NCBI RefSeq assembly: GCF_013297935.1
Contig: NZ_JAAFIX010000005.1
Span: 1 to 64,000, forward strand
Source: Rhodoferax sp.
GTDB taxonomy: Bacteria > Pseudomonadota > Gammaproteobacteria > Burkholderiales > Burkholderiaceae_C
Direction: 5' to 3'
DNA length: 64,000 bases
Positions 56,580 through 64,000 of this stretch are shown in pieces. The notes under the pieces are model-generated. The model was not told the DNA's origin. It worked only from the letters and a program-made list of their open reading frames with translations, and searched no databases. Both the position numbers and the translations under genes were made by a program. How positions within the stretch are numbered: position 1 is the first letter of the stretch; each line of letters begins with the position of its first letter.

Positions 56580-57824
56580 TCAGTGCCTCAGCTTTGTCTC
56601 GTGGCGAACCACGTGTGATAAATCTTCCATAACGTCCTCCAATGTACCCAATGCCTGAACCCAGCGGGATGAGGACTTACTCGGGGCACACAGGTAGCGA
56701 TCGGTATCGTTCAGGGCCGCATGGTTCAGACTGATGCCGTGGCGGTGCAGGCGCGCAGATAGACCTGTTTGACGTTTGCGTAGCAATTGCCGTGTTTGCT
56801 GGTACGCGTGTTCCGCCAGTTGGCGGCGTTGCGCATAGCTGAAGGTGTTGGCAAGGTAGAGCTCAGGATCCCGATGATCGGGCTCGATCAGGATGATGTC
56901 GGTGTCGGGATAGGCGCTCGCGTAGTGCTTCATGCCCAGCTCCATGCGCGAATGGATCATGGAGCGAAATGTCTGGCTCATGACCGCCGGTAGCCCTCCG
57001 TCCACCATGCGCGGGATTTTGCGCTGCTGTTCCGGTATGCCTCGTTGCATCGTACGGGGCGGGTGAGGCGATGACGCATCAAAGGGTACAAGCGGGTTCA
57101 AGCAGATCAGCAGGTCCGCTCCCTCGTCCAGTGCGACTGATGCGTGCATGGTCTTTTTCATGGCACCGTCGACGTAGTACTGGTCATCAATGGTGACTGG
57201 CGGGAATAGGCCGGGTAGCGCCGAGCTGGCCTGAACCGCCTTGGAAATCGGCACATGGTCCCAGCCGGGGCTTCCGAAGGATATGGCCTGGGCACTGTCC
57301 AACTGGGTAGCTACGAGAGAGAGCTTGCAGCCGAGGGTTCGGAAGTCGTTGGTGCGCCCTGGTTTGCTAAATAGCCGGTTCAGCTGGGTGTCGATCTGTT
57401 GGTTCGAAAAAACACCGGTGGGCAGCGCCGGAGCCATTCTCTCCAGGGCACGCACGACGGAGGTCCGCCCGCGCAACATGTCCCAGCCGATAGAGGCGAG
57501 GAGTCCGGGAACCATGATGCTGCGGCGCAAAAACTCCCCGTAGGCCGGTTCCATGAGCCAAGAGGGATCAAAGTGATCACCGGAGCGTGGGTCGTTTTCG
57601 ATAAACGAAGCGCACAACTGACGCGGAGTCATGCCATTGGCGAGTGCTGCAGCGATGAAGCCACCGGCGGATACGCCGACGTAGTGATCCAAGCGGTTGA
57701 GGTTCAGGCCACTGAGGCTCTCGTCCAGTGCGCATAGGGCGCCGATCTCGTAAATGGCGCCCAGTGGCCCGCCGCCGGCTAAAGCGATGGCAATTTTGGA
57801 GTGAGGAGAGGGGCGTGCCTTCAT
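56580..57824 (-). CDS. Patatin-like phospholipase
   Basis: A 414-aa lipid acyl hydrolase with a Ser-Asp dyad: oxyanion motif AGGGPLGA, nucleophile elbow GVSAG (S52) and catalytic Asp in YVDGAMK. No signal peptide or membrane helix is clear, so it is probably cytoplasmic. Patatins of this kind act on phospholipids or on stored lipids and PHA. First gene of the patatin-TetR-TPR operon, downstream of a terminator that ends the phasin transcript. Confidence 0.92.
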   Translation of the reverse strand: MKARPSPHSKIAIALAGGGPLGAIYEIGALCALDESLSGLNLNRLDHYVGVSAGGFIAAALANGMTPRQLCASFIENDPRSGDHFDPSWLMEPAYGEFLRRSIMVPGLLASIGWDMLRGRTSVVRALERMAPALPTGVFSNQQIDTQLNRLFSKPGRTNDFRTLGCKLSLVATQLDSAQAISFGSPGWDHVPISKAVQASSALPGLFPPVTIDDQYYVDGAMKKTMHASVALDEGADLLICLNPLVPFDASSPHPPRTMQRGIPEQQRKIPRMVDGGLPAVMSQTFRSMIHSRMELGMKHYASAYPDTDIILIEPDHRDPELYLANTFSYAQRRQLAEHAYQQTRQLLRKRQTGLSARLHRHGISLNHAALNDTDRYLCAPSKSSSRWVQALGTLEDVMEDLSHVVRHETKLRH

Positions 57825-57885
57825 GCGGTGCAGTGTAGTGTTTGGATCGGCTCAAAAATGCTGCAACGCAACAGGTCTTAAGACG

Positions 57886-57909
57886 AAAAAAAGGGCGCCG
57901 TTGCGCCCT
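57886..57909 (-). terminator. Rho-independent terminator after the phasin gene
   Basis: On the minus strand AGGGCG-CAACGG-CGCCCT forms a GC-rich stem and loop followed by seven T residues. It lies 20 bases past the phasin stop and separates it from the patatin operon. Confidence 0.85.
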
Positions 57910-57929
57910 GGGTTTTGACTACAAAAGTC

Positions 57930-58523
57930 TCAAGACAGCGTTGTTCCTGCGTCGCCGGAAGCAGCTGTGGCTTTAGCTTTGGTGCTCCGCTTTACGGCGG
58001 TTTTTTTAGCGGCCGCAGGCTTGGCGAGCGGGGCCTTCTTGGCGGGGGATGCTTTTTTTGCGACCGCTTTCTTCGGGGGGGCTGCACCAGCGCTTGTTGT
58101 TGCAGCCGGTTTTTTGGAAAGCTGTTGGACAGCGGCGTTCAGAGCGTCAATGCGCTCGATGAGGCTGTTGACATCTTTTGCGGAAGGAACACCCAGCTTG
58201 TTGAGTGCTTTGGCCACGCGTTCTTCAAAAATGTTTTCCAGCTTGTCCCACTGACCGGTGGCTTTGCTGCTGATGTCGGTGGCCATAGTCGACATTTTGG
58301 AGGTGGCCTCGTTGATCTTGTCCTCTGCCACAGCCTGAGTTTTGCGCTGGATGCTGACGCCTTCTTTGACCAAGGCTTCGAAAGCTTTGCTGCCTTCGGC
58401 TTGAGCCCGTGTGAAGGCACCCAGGCCAGCCTGCCAGATTTGCTGTGCCGAGTCTTTCACAGACGCGGACAGGGGGCTGCTCGCTGCAGCGGCCGATTTG
58501 TTCTTCTGAATTTTCTTGACCAT
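57930..58523 (-). CDS. PHA granule-associated phasin family protein
   Basis: A 197-aa protein with an N-terminal helical phasin domain (about 20-135: AQQIWQAGLGAFTRAQAEGS, the coiled-coil region after it) and a C-terminal Lys/Ala/Pro-rich tail resembling histone-like PhaF tails, which can bind DNA. AAAGGAG directly precedes the ATG at 58523. It should coat PHA or other lipid granules and may tether them to the nucleoid. It is divergent from the fatty acyl-CoA reductase gene across a 220-base promoter region. Confidence 0.9.
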   Translation of the reverse strand: MVKKIQKNKSAAAASSPLSASVKDSAQQIWQAGLGAFTRAQAEGSKAFEALVKEGVSIQRKTQAVAEDKINEATSKMSTMATDISSKATGQWDKLENIFEERVAKALNKLGVPSAKDVNSLIERIDALNAAVQQLSKKPAATTSAGAAPPKKAVAKKASPAKKAPLAKPAAAKKTAVKRSTKAKATAASGDAGTTLS

Positions 58524-58695
58524 GGATGCTCCTTTGTAGTGTGTGGCGTTGCTACGAGGTCGTGGGCAGCCTCGCTCGCAGGCAACTCTAAGCTTTGTAT
58601 GTGGAGCTGTGTAGATGCATGCCACTAAGAAGCACGACCGTTCGAAAGCACAATAAATTCTCCTTAAGGGAGGCTTTGTCGGGTTTACGATGAAA

Positions 58696-58719
58696 TCCGT
58701 CAGAGCAAAGTCCGTCAGA
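58696..58719 (+). promoter_or_regulatory. Direct repeats upstream of the fatty acyl-CoA reductase gene
   Basis: TCCGTCAGA occurs twice, at 58696-58704 and 58711-58719, 15 bases start to start, ending 24 bases before the reductase ATG. The position suits a repressor or activator site; no regulator can be assigned. Confidence 0.4.
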
Positions 58720-58743
58720 ATAAATTGATTAACAGGAGCATGT

Positions 58744-60744
58744 ATGCGGTATTTCGTCACAGGGGCAACGGGTTTCATCGGCAAGCGGCTTGTCAAGAAG
58801 CTGTTGCAGCGCAAAGGTGCCACAGTGCACTTTTTAATTCGCCAGGAAAGCGAAGGCAAGGTAGCCGAGCTGCGTGAATACTGGGGTTTATTAGATGCCA
58901 AGTCGGCGGCGCGTGCCATCCCTGTGTTCGGTGATCTCAAGACAAAAAAACTGGGTGTCCCGACCGATGTCGTCAAAGGCTTAAAAGGGCAGGTGGACCA
59001 TCTCTACCATCTGGCTGCGGTCTACGATCTGGCGGCCGATGAAGAGTCGCAAATTGCAGTTAATGTGGAAGGCACGCGCAACACGATTGACTTTGCGAAG
59101 GCTATCGATGCAGGGCACTTTCACCATGTGTCTTCCATAGCGGCTGCTGGGCTGTATGAGGGAGTTTTTCGCGAAGACATGTTTGATGAGGCGGAGAACT
59201 ACGATCACCCCTATTTCATGACCAAACATGAGAGCGAAAAAATCGTCCGGCAGGACTGCAAAGTGCCGTGGTCTGTGTACCGCCCTGCCATGGTGGTGGG
59301 TGATAGCCAGACCGGCGAGATGGACAAGATTGATGGCCCTTACTACTTCTTCAAGCTGATCCAGCGCATGCGCCAGCTGCTGCCACCCTGGATGCCGACC
59401 ATCGGCCTGGAAGGCGGGCGCATCAACATCGTGCCAGTGGACTTTGTGGTGGACGCGCTGAATGTCATCAGCCACAAGGCCGGGATCGCTAAAAAGTGCT
59501 ATCACTTGGTGGACCCTGTCGGCTACCGCGTAGGCGATGTGCTGGACATTTTCAGCAAGGCGGCTCACGCACCGAAGATGAATGTGTTTGTGAATGCGGC
59601 CCTGTTGGGCTTTATCCCGCGGGGTGTAACCAAAAGCCTGATGGCCTTGGCGCCCGTGCGCCGAGTGCGCAACGCCATCATGAAGGATTTGAGCCTGCCG
59701 GAAGACATGCTTACCTTCGTGAACTACCCCACCCGCTTTGACTGCCGCGATGCCCAAGCCATGCTCAAGGGCAGCGGCGTCGAGTGCCCCAATTTGAAAG
59801 ACTACGCATGGCGTTTGTGGGACTACTGGGAGCGCCACCTTGATCCCGACTTGCATATTGACCGCTCTTTGCGCGGAACCGTTGGGGGCAAGGTAGTGTT
59901 GATTACCGGAGGGTCGTCAGGTATCGGCTTGGCGGCTGCCCACAAGTTTGCCGAAGCGGGTGCTACCACCATCATTTGCGGGCGTGACGTCGATAAGCTG
60001 GAAGAGGCATGTAAAGAAGCCAAGGCCAAGGGCTACAGCTTCGTGGCCTACCCGGCCGACATCGCCGACATGGCAGATTGCGACCGCTTTGTGCAGTTAC
60101 TGATTGAAAACCATGGTGGCGTGGATTTCCTGATCAACAACGCGGGACGCTCCATTCGCCGCGCTATCGAGTCCAGTTACGATCGATTTCACGACTACGA
60201 GCGCACCATGCAGCTCAACTATTTCGGCTGCTTGCGGGTCACGATGGGCTTCTTACCCGGCATGGTGGCAAAGAAAAAGGGCCATGTCGTCAATATCAGT
60301 TCTATCGGCGTTTTGACCAATGCACCGCGCTTCAGCGCCTATGTGGCTTCCAAAGCAGCACTGGACGCTTGGACCCGCTGTGCCTCCAGCGAGTTTGCAG
60401 ACCAAGGCATCAGCTTCACAACGATCAATATGCCTTTGGTTCGCACGCCCATGATTGCGCCGACCGGCATATACAATAACGTGCCCACGTTGTCGCCCGA
60501 ACAAGCCGCGGATATGGTGGCCGACGCCTGCATCAGCAAGCCGGTGCGCATCGCTACACGCTTGGGTATCACCGGTCAGGTGCTACATGCGCTCGTGCCC
60601 CGCATCGCCCAGATTGCTATGAACACCAGCTTCCGCATGTTCCCGGATTCATCTGCGGCCAAGGGTGCCAAGCCCGGTGAGAAGGCTAAGTTGTCACCGG
60701 AGGCCATTGCGATGCAGCAGATGATGCGGGGGATTCATTTTTAA
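58744..60744 (+). CDS. Alcohol-forming fatty acyl-CoA reductase, two SDR domains
   Basis: A 666-aa NADPH-dependent enzyme very like Marinobacter Maqu_2507-type reductases that reduce fatty acyl-CoA to fatty alcohol. The first extended-SDR domain has TGATGFIG at 7-14 and YFMTK (Y157, K161); its HLAAVYDLAADEES and ETG/DKIDGPYYFFKLI segments match the marine enzyme. The second classical-SDR domain has TGGSSGIG at 388-395, NNAGRSIRR and catalytic YVASK (Y533, K537), then FSAYVASKAALDA and MFPDSSAAKGAKPGEK near the end. AGGAG precedes the ATG. With the nearby WS/DGAT it would complete wax ester synthesis. Confidence 0.9.
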   Translation: MRYFVTGATGFIGKRLVKKLLQRKGATVHFLIRQESEGKVAELREYWGLLDAKSAARAIPVFGDLKTKKLGVPTDVVKGLKGQVDHLYHLAAVYDLAADEESQIAVNVEGTRNTIDFAKAIDAGHFHHVSSIAAAGLYEGVFREDMFDEAENYDHPYFMTKHESEKIVRQDCKVPWSVYRPAMVVGDSQTGEMDKIDGPYYFFKLIQRMRQLLPPWMPTIGLEGGRINIVPVDFVVDALNVISHKAGIAKKCYHLVDPVGYRVGDVLDIFSKAAHAPKMNVFVNAALLGFIPRGVTKSLMALAPVRRVRNAIMKDLSLPEDMLTFVNYPTRFDCRDAQAMLKGSGVECPNLKDYAWRLWDYWERHLDPDLHIDRSLRGTVGGKVVLITGGSSGIGLAAAHKFAEAGATTIICGRDVDKLEEACKEAKAKGYSFVAYPADIADMADCDRFVQLLIENHGGVDFLINNAGRSIRRAIESSYDRFHDYERTMQLNYFGCLRVTMGFLPGMVAKKKGHVVNISSIGVLTNAPRFSAYVASKAALDAWTRCASSEFADQGISFTTINMPLVRTPMIAPTGIYNNVPTLSPEQAADMVADACISKPVRIATRLGITGQVLHALVPRIAQIAMNTSFRMFPDSSAAKGAKPGEKAKLSPEAIAMQQMMRGIHF

Positions 60745-60780
60745 GTGTGGATAATCGGGCCCCATTGGGAAGAGGCCTGA

Positions 60781-61740
60781 ATGTATTCAACTGCAAAAAC
60801 CTACGTTGCCGGCCACCGCGGTATGGTCGGCAGCGCCATCGTGCGCACCCTGCTGGCCCAAGGCGTGCAGCAGCAAGACATCATCACTCGCACCCACGCC
60901 GAGCTCGACCTGTGCAACCAAGCTGCCGTGCACGCCTTCTTTGAAGCGCAAAAGCCGACCCAAGTGTATTTGGCCGCCGCCAAAGTAGGCGGCATCCACG
61001 CCAACAACACTTACCCGGCCGACTTCATCTATGACAACCTCATGATGCAGGCCAACGTCATCCACGCGGCCCACACCCACGGCGTGCAAAAGCTACTGTT
61101 CTTGGGTAGCAGTTGCATCTACCCTCGCATGGCAGCCCAGCCCATGTCTGAGAGCGCACTACTCACCGGCACCCTCGAGCCCACCAACGAACCCTACGCC
61201 ATTGCCAAAATAGCCGGCATCAAACTCTGCGAAAGCTACAGCCGCCAGCACGGGCGCGACTACCGCAGTGTCATGCCCACCAACCTCTACGGCCCCGGCG
61301 ACAACTACCATCCCCAAAACAGCCACGTCATCCCCGCACTCATCCGCCGCTTCCACGAAGCTAAGATCAGCGGCGCGGCCGAAGTCGCCATCTGGGGCAC
61401 TGGCACCCCCAAACGCGAATTTTTGTATGTGGACGATATGGCCGCCGCCAGCGTGTTTGTCATGAACCTGGCAGACACCACCTACCAAGCCAACACCACC
61501 CCCATGTGCAGCCACATCAACGTAGGCTTCGGCAGCGATGTCACCATCGCCGAGTTGGCCCACGCCGTGGGCGCCGCCGTAGGCTACACCGGCCGCATCA
61601 CCTTCGACGCCACCAAACCCGACGGCGCCCCCCGCAAATGGATGGACAGCAGCCGCCTCAACGCCCTAGGCTGGAGCGCTCGGGTAAGTTTGGAAGTGGG
61701 TCTCGAGCGAGCTTACGCTGAATCGCCCCGGGTTTACTAG
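60781..61740 (+). CDS. fcl: GDP-L-fucose synthase, C-terminus cut by an IS element
   Basis: NADPH-dependent epimerase/reductase converting GDP-4-keto-6-deoxymannose to GDP-L-fucose for surface polysaccharide. The 319-aa frame has [38 protein letters not shown], and the catalytic YAIAKIAG. Native sequence ends at about ERAYA; from 61719 the frame runs into the left inverted repeat of the IS element, which supplies the last residues and the stop. Perhaps 5-15 residues are lost, so activity is uncertain. Its coding strand is much richer in C than G, unlike the preceding genes. Confidence 0.85.
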   Translation: MYSTAKTYVAGHRGMVGSAIVRTLLAQGVQQQDIITRTHAELDLCNQAAVHAFFEAQKPTQVYLAAAKVGGIHANNTYPADFIYDNLMMQANVIHAAHTHGVQKLLFLGSSCIYPRMAAQPMSESALLTGTLEPTNEPYAIAKIAGIKLCESYSRQHGRDYRSVMPTNLYGPGDNYHPQNSHVIPALIRRFHEAKISGAAEVAIWGTGTPKREFLYVDDMAAASVFVMNLADTTYQANTTPMCSHINVGFGSDVTIAELAHAVGAAVGYTGRITFDATKPDGAPRKWMDSSRLNALGWSARVSLEVGLERAYAESPRVY

Positions 61741-61751
61741 ACACTTCCGAG
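61719..61751 (+). repeat. Left terminal inverted repeat of the IS3 element
   Basis: Starts TGAATCGCCCCGGGTTTAC and pairs with the right end at 62915-62947, differing at about eight of 33 positions. The stop codon of the disrupted fcl and the stop of the transposase both lie in this region. Confidence 0.85.
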
Positions 61752-62645
61752 CCGTTGGAAATAGCGTTTCTCGAACTCTACCGGGGAGATGTCGCCGGCG
61801 GTATTGTGCCGACGCTTGGGGTTGTAAAACATCTCGATGTAATTGAAGACATCGGCCCTAGCGTCTCGCCGGATGAGATATATCTGACGGCGAACGCGTT
61901 CGCGCTTGAGCAACTGGAAGAAGCTCTCGGTCGCGGCGTTGTCATGGCAGTTACCTCGACGACTCATGCTGCTGACCAAATTGTGATCGCGCAAAAAGGT
62001 TTGCCAGGCATGTCTCGTGAACTGGCACCCTTGATCTGAATGCACCAGTACTGATTCGTGGGGTTGTCTGCGCCACAACGCCATCAAGAGTGCATTGAGC
62101 ACCAAGTCTGTATCTATTCGACTGCCCATGGACCAGCCAACGACCTGTCTGGAGAACAGATCGATCACCACGGCCAGGTACAGCCAGCCTTCATGAGTAC
62201 GGATGTAGGTGATGTCCGTGACCCATGATCTATCGGGCTGATCCCGGGTGAACTGCCGGTTCAGGTGATTGGGTGGAACCACTGCAGGTTTGCCACCACC
62301 ACCTGAGCGACGCCGGTAGCCGGTTTGCGACCTGATACCTTCGCTGCGCAACAGTCGGGTGACCCGGGGCTTGCCGCATTGCTCGCCCAGGTCGCGCATA
62401 TCCAGTGTGAGTTTGCGATAGCCGTAAACGCAGCCGCTCTCCAGCCAAGCCTGCTTGAGTAGCCCCAGCAGGCGTTGGTCATCTCGACGCTTCCCACCAA
62501 TGGGCTCACGCCTCCATGCGTAGTAGCCGCTGGGGTGTACATCCATTACCGCGCACATCCTGCGCATGCTATGGGCACGTTCGTGACGCTGGATAAACGC
62601 GTACCTTACCGGGATAGCTTGGCAAAGTACGCGGCGGCTTTTTTT
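61737..62645 (-). CDS. IS3-family transposase OrfB (DDE integrase domain)
   Basis: Catalytic part of the transposase, made by -1 frameshifting from OrfA at the A7G run (62638-62645). HTH_21 region ([15 protein letters not shown]) is followed by the rve integrase core with the DDE triad: D in WVTDITYI, D in [10 protein letters not shown] in DNAATESFF. It ends with [10 protein letters not shown]...SPVEFEKRY, the normal IS3 C-terminus. No internal stop, so probably active. Confidence 0.92.
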   Translation of the reverse strand, partial: KKSRRVLCQAIPVRYAFIQRHERAHSMRRMCAVMDVHPSGYYAWRREPIGGKRRDDQRLLGLLKQAWLESGCVYGYRKLTLDMRDLGEQCGKPRVTRLLRSEGIRSQTGYRRRSGGGGKPAVVPPNHLNRQFTRDQPDRSWVTDITYIRTHEGWLYLAVVIDLFSRQVVGWSMGSRIDTDLVLNALLMALWRRQPHESVLVHSDQGCQFTRHAWQTFLRDHNLVSSMSRRGNCHDNAATESFFQLLKRERVRRQIYLIRRDARADVFNYIEMFYNPKRRHNTAGDISPVEFEKRYFQRLGSV

Positions 62646-62884
62646 AAGATGTCGCGCTCCTCGCTCACCCGCTTGAGCTCGGCCTTGAGTCTGCGTAGTT
62701 CCTCTGTTTGGGGAAACTGCTCCTTGTGCTGACCACAAGGCAATTGCTGCTCTTTGATCCACTTGTACAGACTGTGCTGACTGACACCCAATCGGGCGGA
62801 CACATCGGCCACTGGATGGCCGCGCTGCATGATCTGCTTAACCGCTTCGAACTTGAATTCTTCGGGAAATCTCTTCTGACTCAC
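62606..62884 (-). CDS. IS3-family transposase OrfA
   Basis: A 92-aa DNA-binding subunit: N-terminal helix-turn-helix (MSQKRFPEEFKFEAVKQI, VADVSARLGVSQHSLYKWI) and a leucine-zipper region ([20 protein letters not shown]) for multimerisation. The slippery A-run lies in its last codons and gives the OrfAB fusion. ATG 62884 is the usual family start. Confidence 0.92.
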   Translation of the reverse strand: MSQKRFPEEFKFEAVKQIMQRGHPVADVSARLGVSQHSLYKWIKEQQLPCGQHKEQFPQTEELRRLKAELKRVSEERDILKKAAAYFAKLSR

Positions 62885-62914
62885 ATCACCTCCTATTAGG
62901 CCTCACCTTTGAGG

Positions 62915-62947
62915 CTCAGAGGTGTCTACATAATCCGGGTCGATTCA
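62915..62947 (-). repeat. Right terminal inverted repeat of the IS3 element
   Basis: On the minus strand begins TGAATCGACCCGGATTATG and continues GTAGACACC, matching the left end. It lies 31 bases upstream of OrfA and probably carries part of its promoter. Confidence 0.85.
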
Positions 62948-63901
62948 CCAAGACCCCCACATCGACAACGCCAGCTTCAAACTGCACTACGGCGACCTCA
63001 CCGACACCAGTAACCTCACCCGCCTCATCCAGCAAGTGCAGCCCGATGACAGCTACAACCTCGGCGCCCGAAGCCACGTAGCTGTCTCATTCGAGAGTCC
63101 CGAATACGCCGCCGATGTAGACGCCTTGGGCACCATCCGCATCCTTGGCCTGGAGAAGAAAACCCGCTTCTACCAAGCCTCCACCAGCGAGCTCTACGCC
63201 CTAGTGCAGGGAATACCACAAATAGCCCCCCCTTCTACCCCCGTAGCCCGTATGCGGTGGACAAGATGTACGCCTACTGGATCACGGTCAACTACCGCGA
63301 GGCCTGCAGCATCTACGCCTGCAACGGCATCCTCTTCAACCACGAAAGCCCCCGCCGAGGCGAAACCTTCGTCGCCCGCAAAATCACCCGCGGCTTGGCC
63401 AACATTACCCAAGGATTGGAAGAATGCCTTTTCATGGGCAACATGGACGCTGTGCGAGACTGGGGCCACGCCAAAGACTACGTGCGCATGCAATGGATGC
63501 TGCTGCAGCAAGACAAGCCGCAGGACTTTGTGATCGCCACTGGCGTGCAATGCAGTGTGCGCGAATTTATCACTTGGACCGTAGCCGCCTTGGGCCTGAG
63601 CATTGAATTTAAAGGTCAGGGCGTGGAAGAACACGCCGTCATCACCGCCATCCGCAGAGATTCCGCTCCCGCACTCCGGGTGGGCCAAACCATCGTCAAG
63701 TTAGACCCACGTTACTTCCGCCCCACAGAAGTGGAAACCCTGCTGGGCCACCCGAGCAAGGCCAAGAAAGAGCTCGGTTGGGTGCCACAAATCACCGCCC
63801 AAAGCATGTGCAAAGAAATGGTGGAAGCAGATTTGGCGCAGGCCAAGCAACACGCACTGCTCAAAAAGCACGGTTACAACGTTAATGTGAGCGTCGAGTA
63901 G
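62948..63901 (+). pseudogene. gmd: GDP-mannose 4,6-dehydratase remnant, 5'-truncated and frameshifted
   Basis: Relics of gmd, which makes GDP-4-keto-6-deoxymannose for fucose and related sugars. The sequence begins inside the gene ([20 protein letters not shown]), so the N-terminal Rossmann motif is missing. Other damage: loss of about six codons between DALGT and IRILGLE; altered core motifs ([12 protein letters not shown] for the usual PDEIYNLGAQSH); a frame change in the C-run near 63226, after which the remaining protein continues in another frame from [11 protein letters not shown] to the end. Catalytic YxxxK context is destroyed by the shift. The last 99 bases of the window hold nothing recognisable. 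Confidence 0.88.
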
Positions 63902-64000
63902 ACCCCATGAGGATCACCTGGCCTGAACCGGCTACTTAGGCCCGATCAACGCGGTGCTGTCGGCGCAGCACCACTGACGTAGTGGTAACAGACCTTATTG

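Larger units (their letters stand above)
61719..62947 (-). mobile_element. IS3-family insertion sequence, 1229 bp
   Basis: Complete element with imperfect 33-bp terminal inverted repeats, two overlapping transposase frames and an A7G slippery site. Both ends read TGAATCG inward. The left end interrupts fcl and the right end abuts a truncated gmd. No target duplication is evident: flanks read ACGC on the left and CCAA on the right. This suggests a deletion or recombination after insertion. Confidence 0.93.

Noticed and set aside
61700-62960. Target-site duplication flanking the IS3 element
   Set aside because: Flanking bases ACGC and CCAA do not match for 3-4 bases, so none can be claimed.
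63902-64000. Start of a further gene at the window edge
   Set aside because: An ATG follows the gmd remnant, but the frame is short and lacks a ribosome site or recognisable motif within the 99 bases available.

Overview
The window is about 60% GC, densely packed and entirely bacterial. Gene content points to a betaproteobacterium of the family Comamonadaceae, probably close to Rhodoferax. The indicators are two high-affinity (HAAT/Liv) ABC clusters, a Bug/TctC receptor, polyhydroxyalkanoate (PHA) granule genes, a fused isobutyryl-CoA mutase, DUF1840 and DUF3297 proteins, and a dispersed ~57-bp intergenic repeat of a type I associate with this family. This placement is inference from gene families; there is no rRNA or tRNA gene in the window to test it.

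Layout. 0-10 kb: a lipoprotein, a DUF2721 membrane protein, a lone molybdopterin oxidoreductase, an M20 amidohydrolase, coaX and icmF, the last behind a perfect 22-bp palindrome. 10-20.6 kb: a GGDEF/EAL sensor, an LivKHMGF-type transporter operon ending in an alpha/beta hydrolase, and dbpA with a hairpin directly against its start codon. 20.8-22.6 kb: an RsbQ-like hydrolase paired with a PAS-GGDEF protein. 22.7-33.9 kb: mixed enzymes (M48 and M14 peptidases, FKBP, a subtype-B tannase, a DCC protein) and a two-subunit sodium/solute symporter. 34-42 kb: htpG with a heat-shock-like promoter, a TfoX-C protein, a pseudouridine synthase, a retropepsin-like protease and a second GGDEF/EAL protein. 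42-51 kb: a Crp/Fnr regulator divergent from an operon of acyl-CoA ligase, HAAT transporter and PaaK-like ligase, followed by a Bug receptor.

52-61 kb is a storage-lipid neighbourhood: a PHA-system protein, acyl-CoA-binding protein, WS/DGAT acyltransferase, a patatin-TetR-TPR operon, a phasin and a two-domain protein very like the Marinobacter alcohol-forming fatty acyl-CoA reductase. Together the reductase and WS/DGAT would supply both steps from acyl-CoA to wax ester.

61-64 kb: a GDP-L-fucose pathway broken by an IS3-family element. fcl has lost its C-terminus and gmd is a 5'-truncated, frameshifted pseudogene.

At least eight copies of the dispersed repeat occur. Seven are intergenic, and one is translated in frame as the linker just before the G-domain P-loop of IcmF. 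I saw no CRISPR array, tRNA or rRNA.
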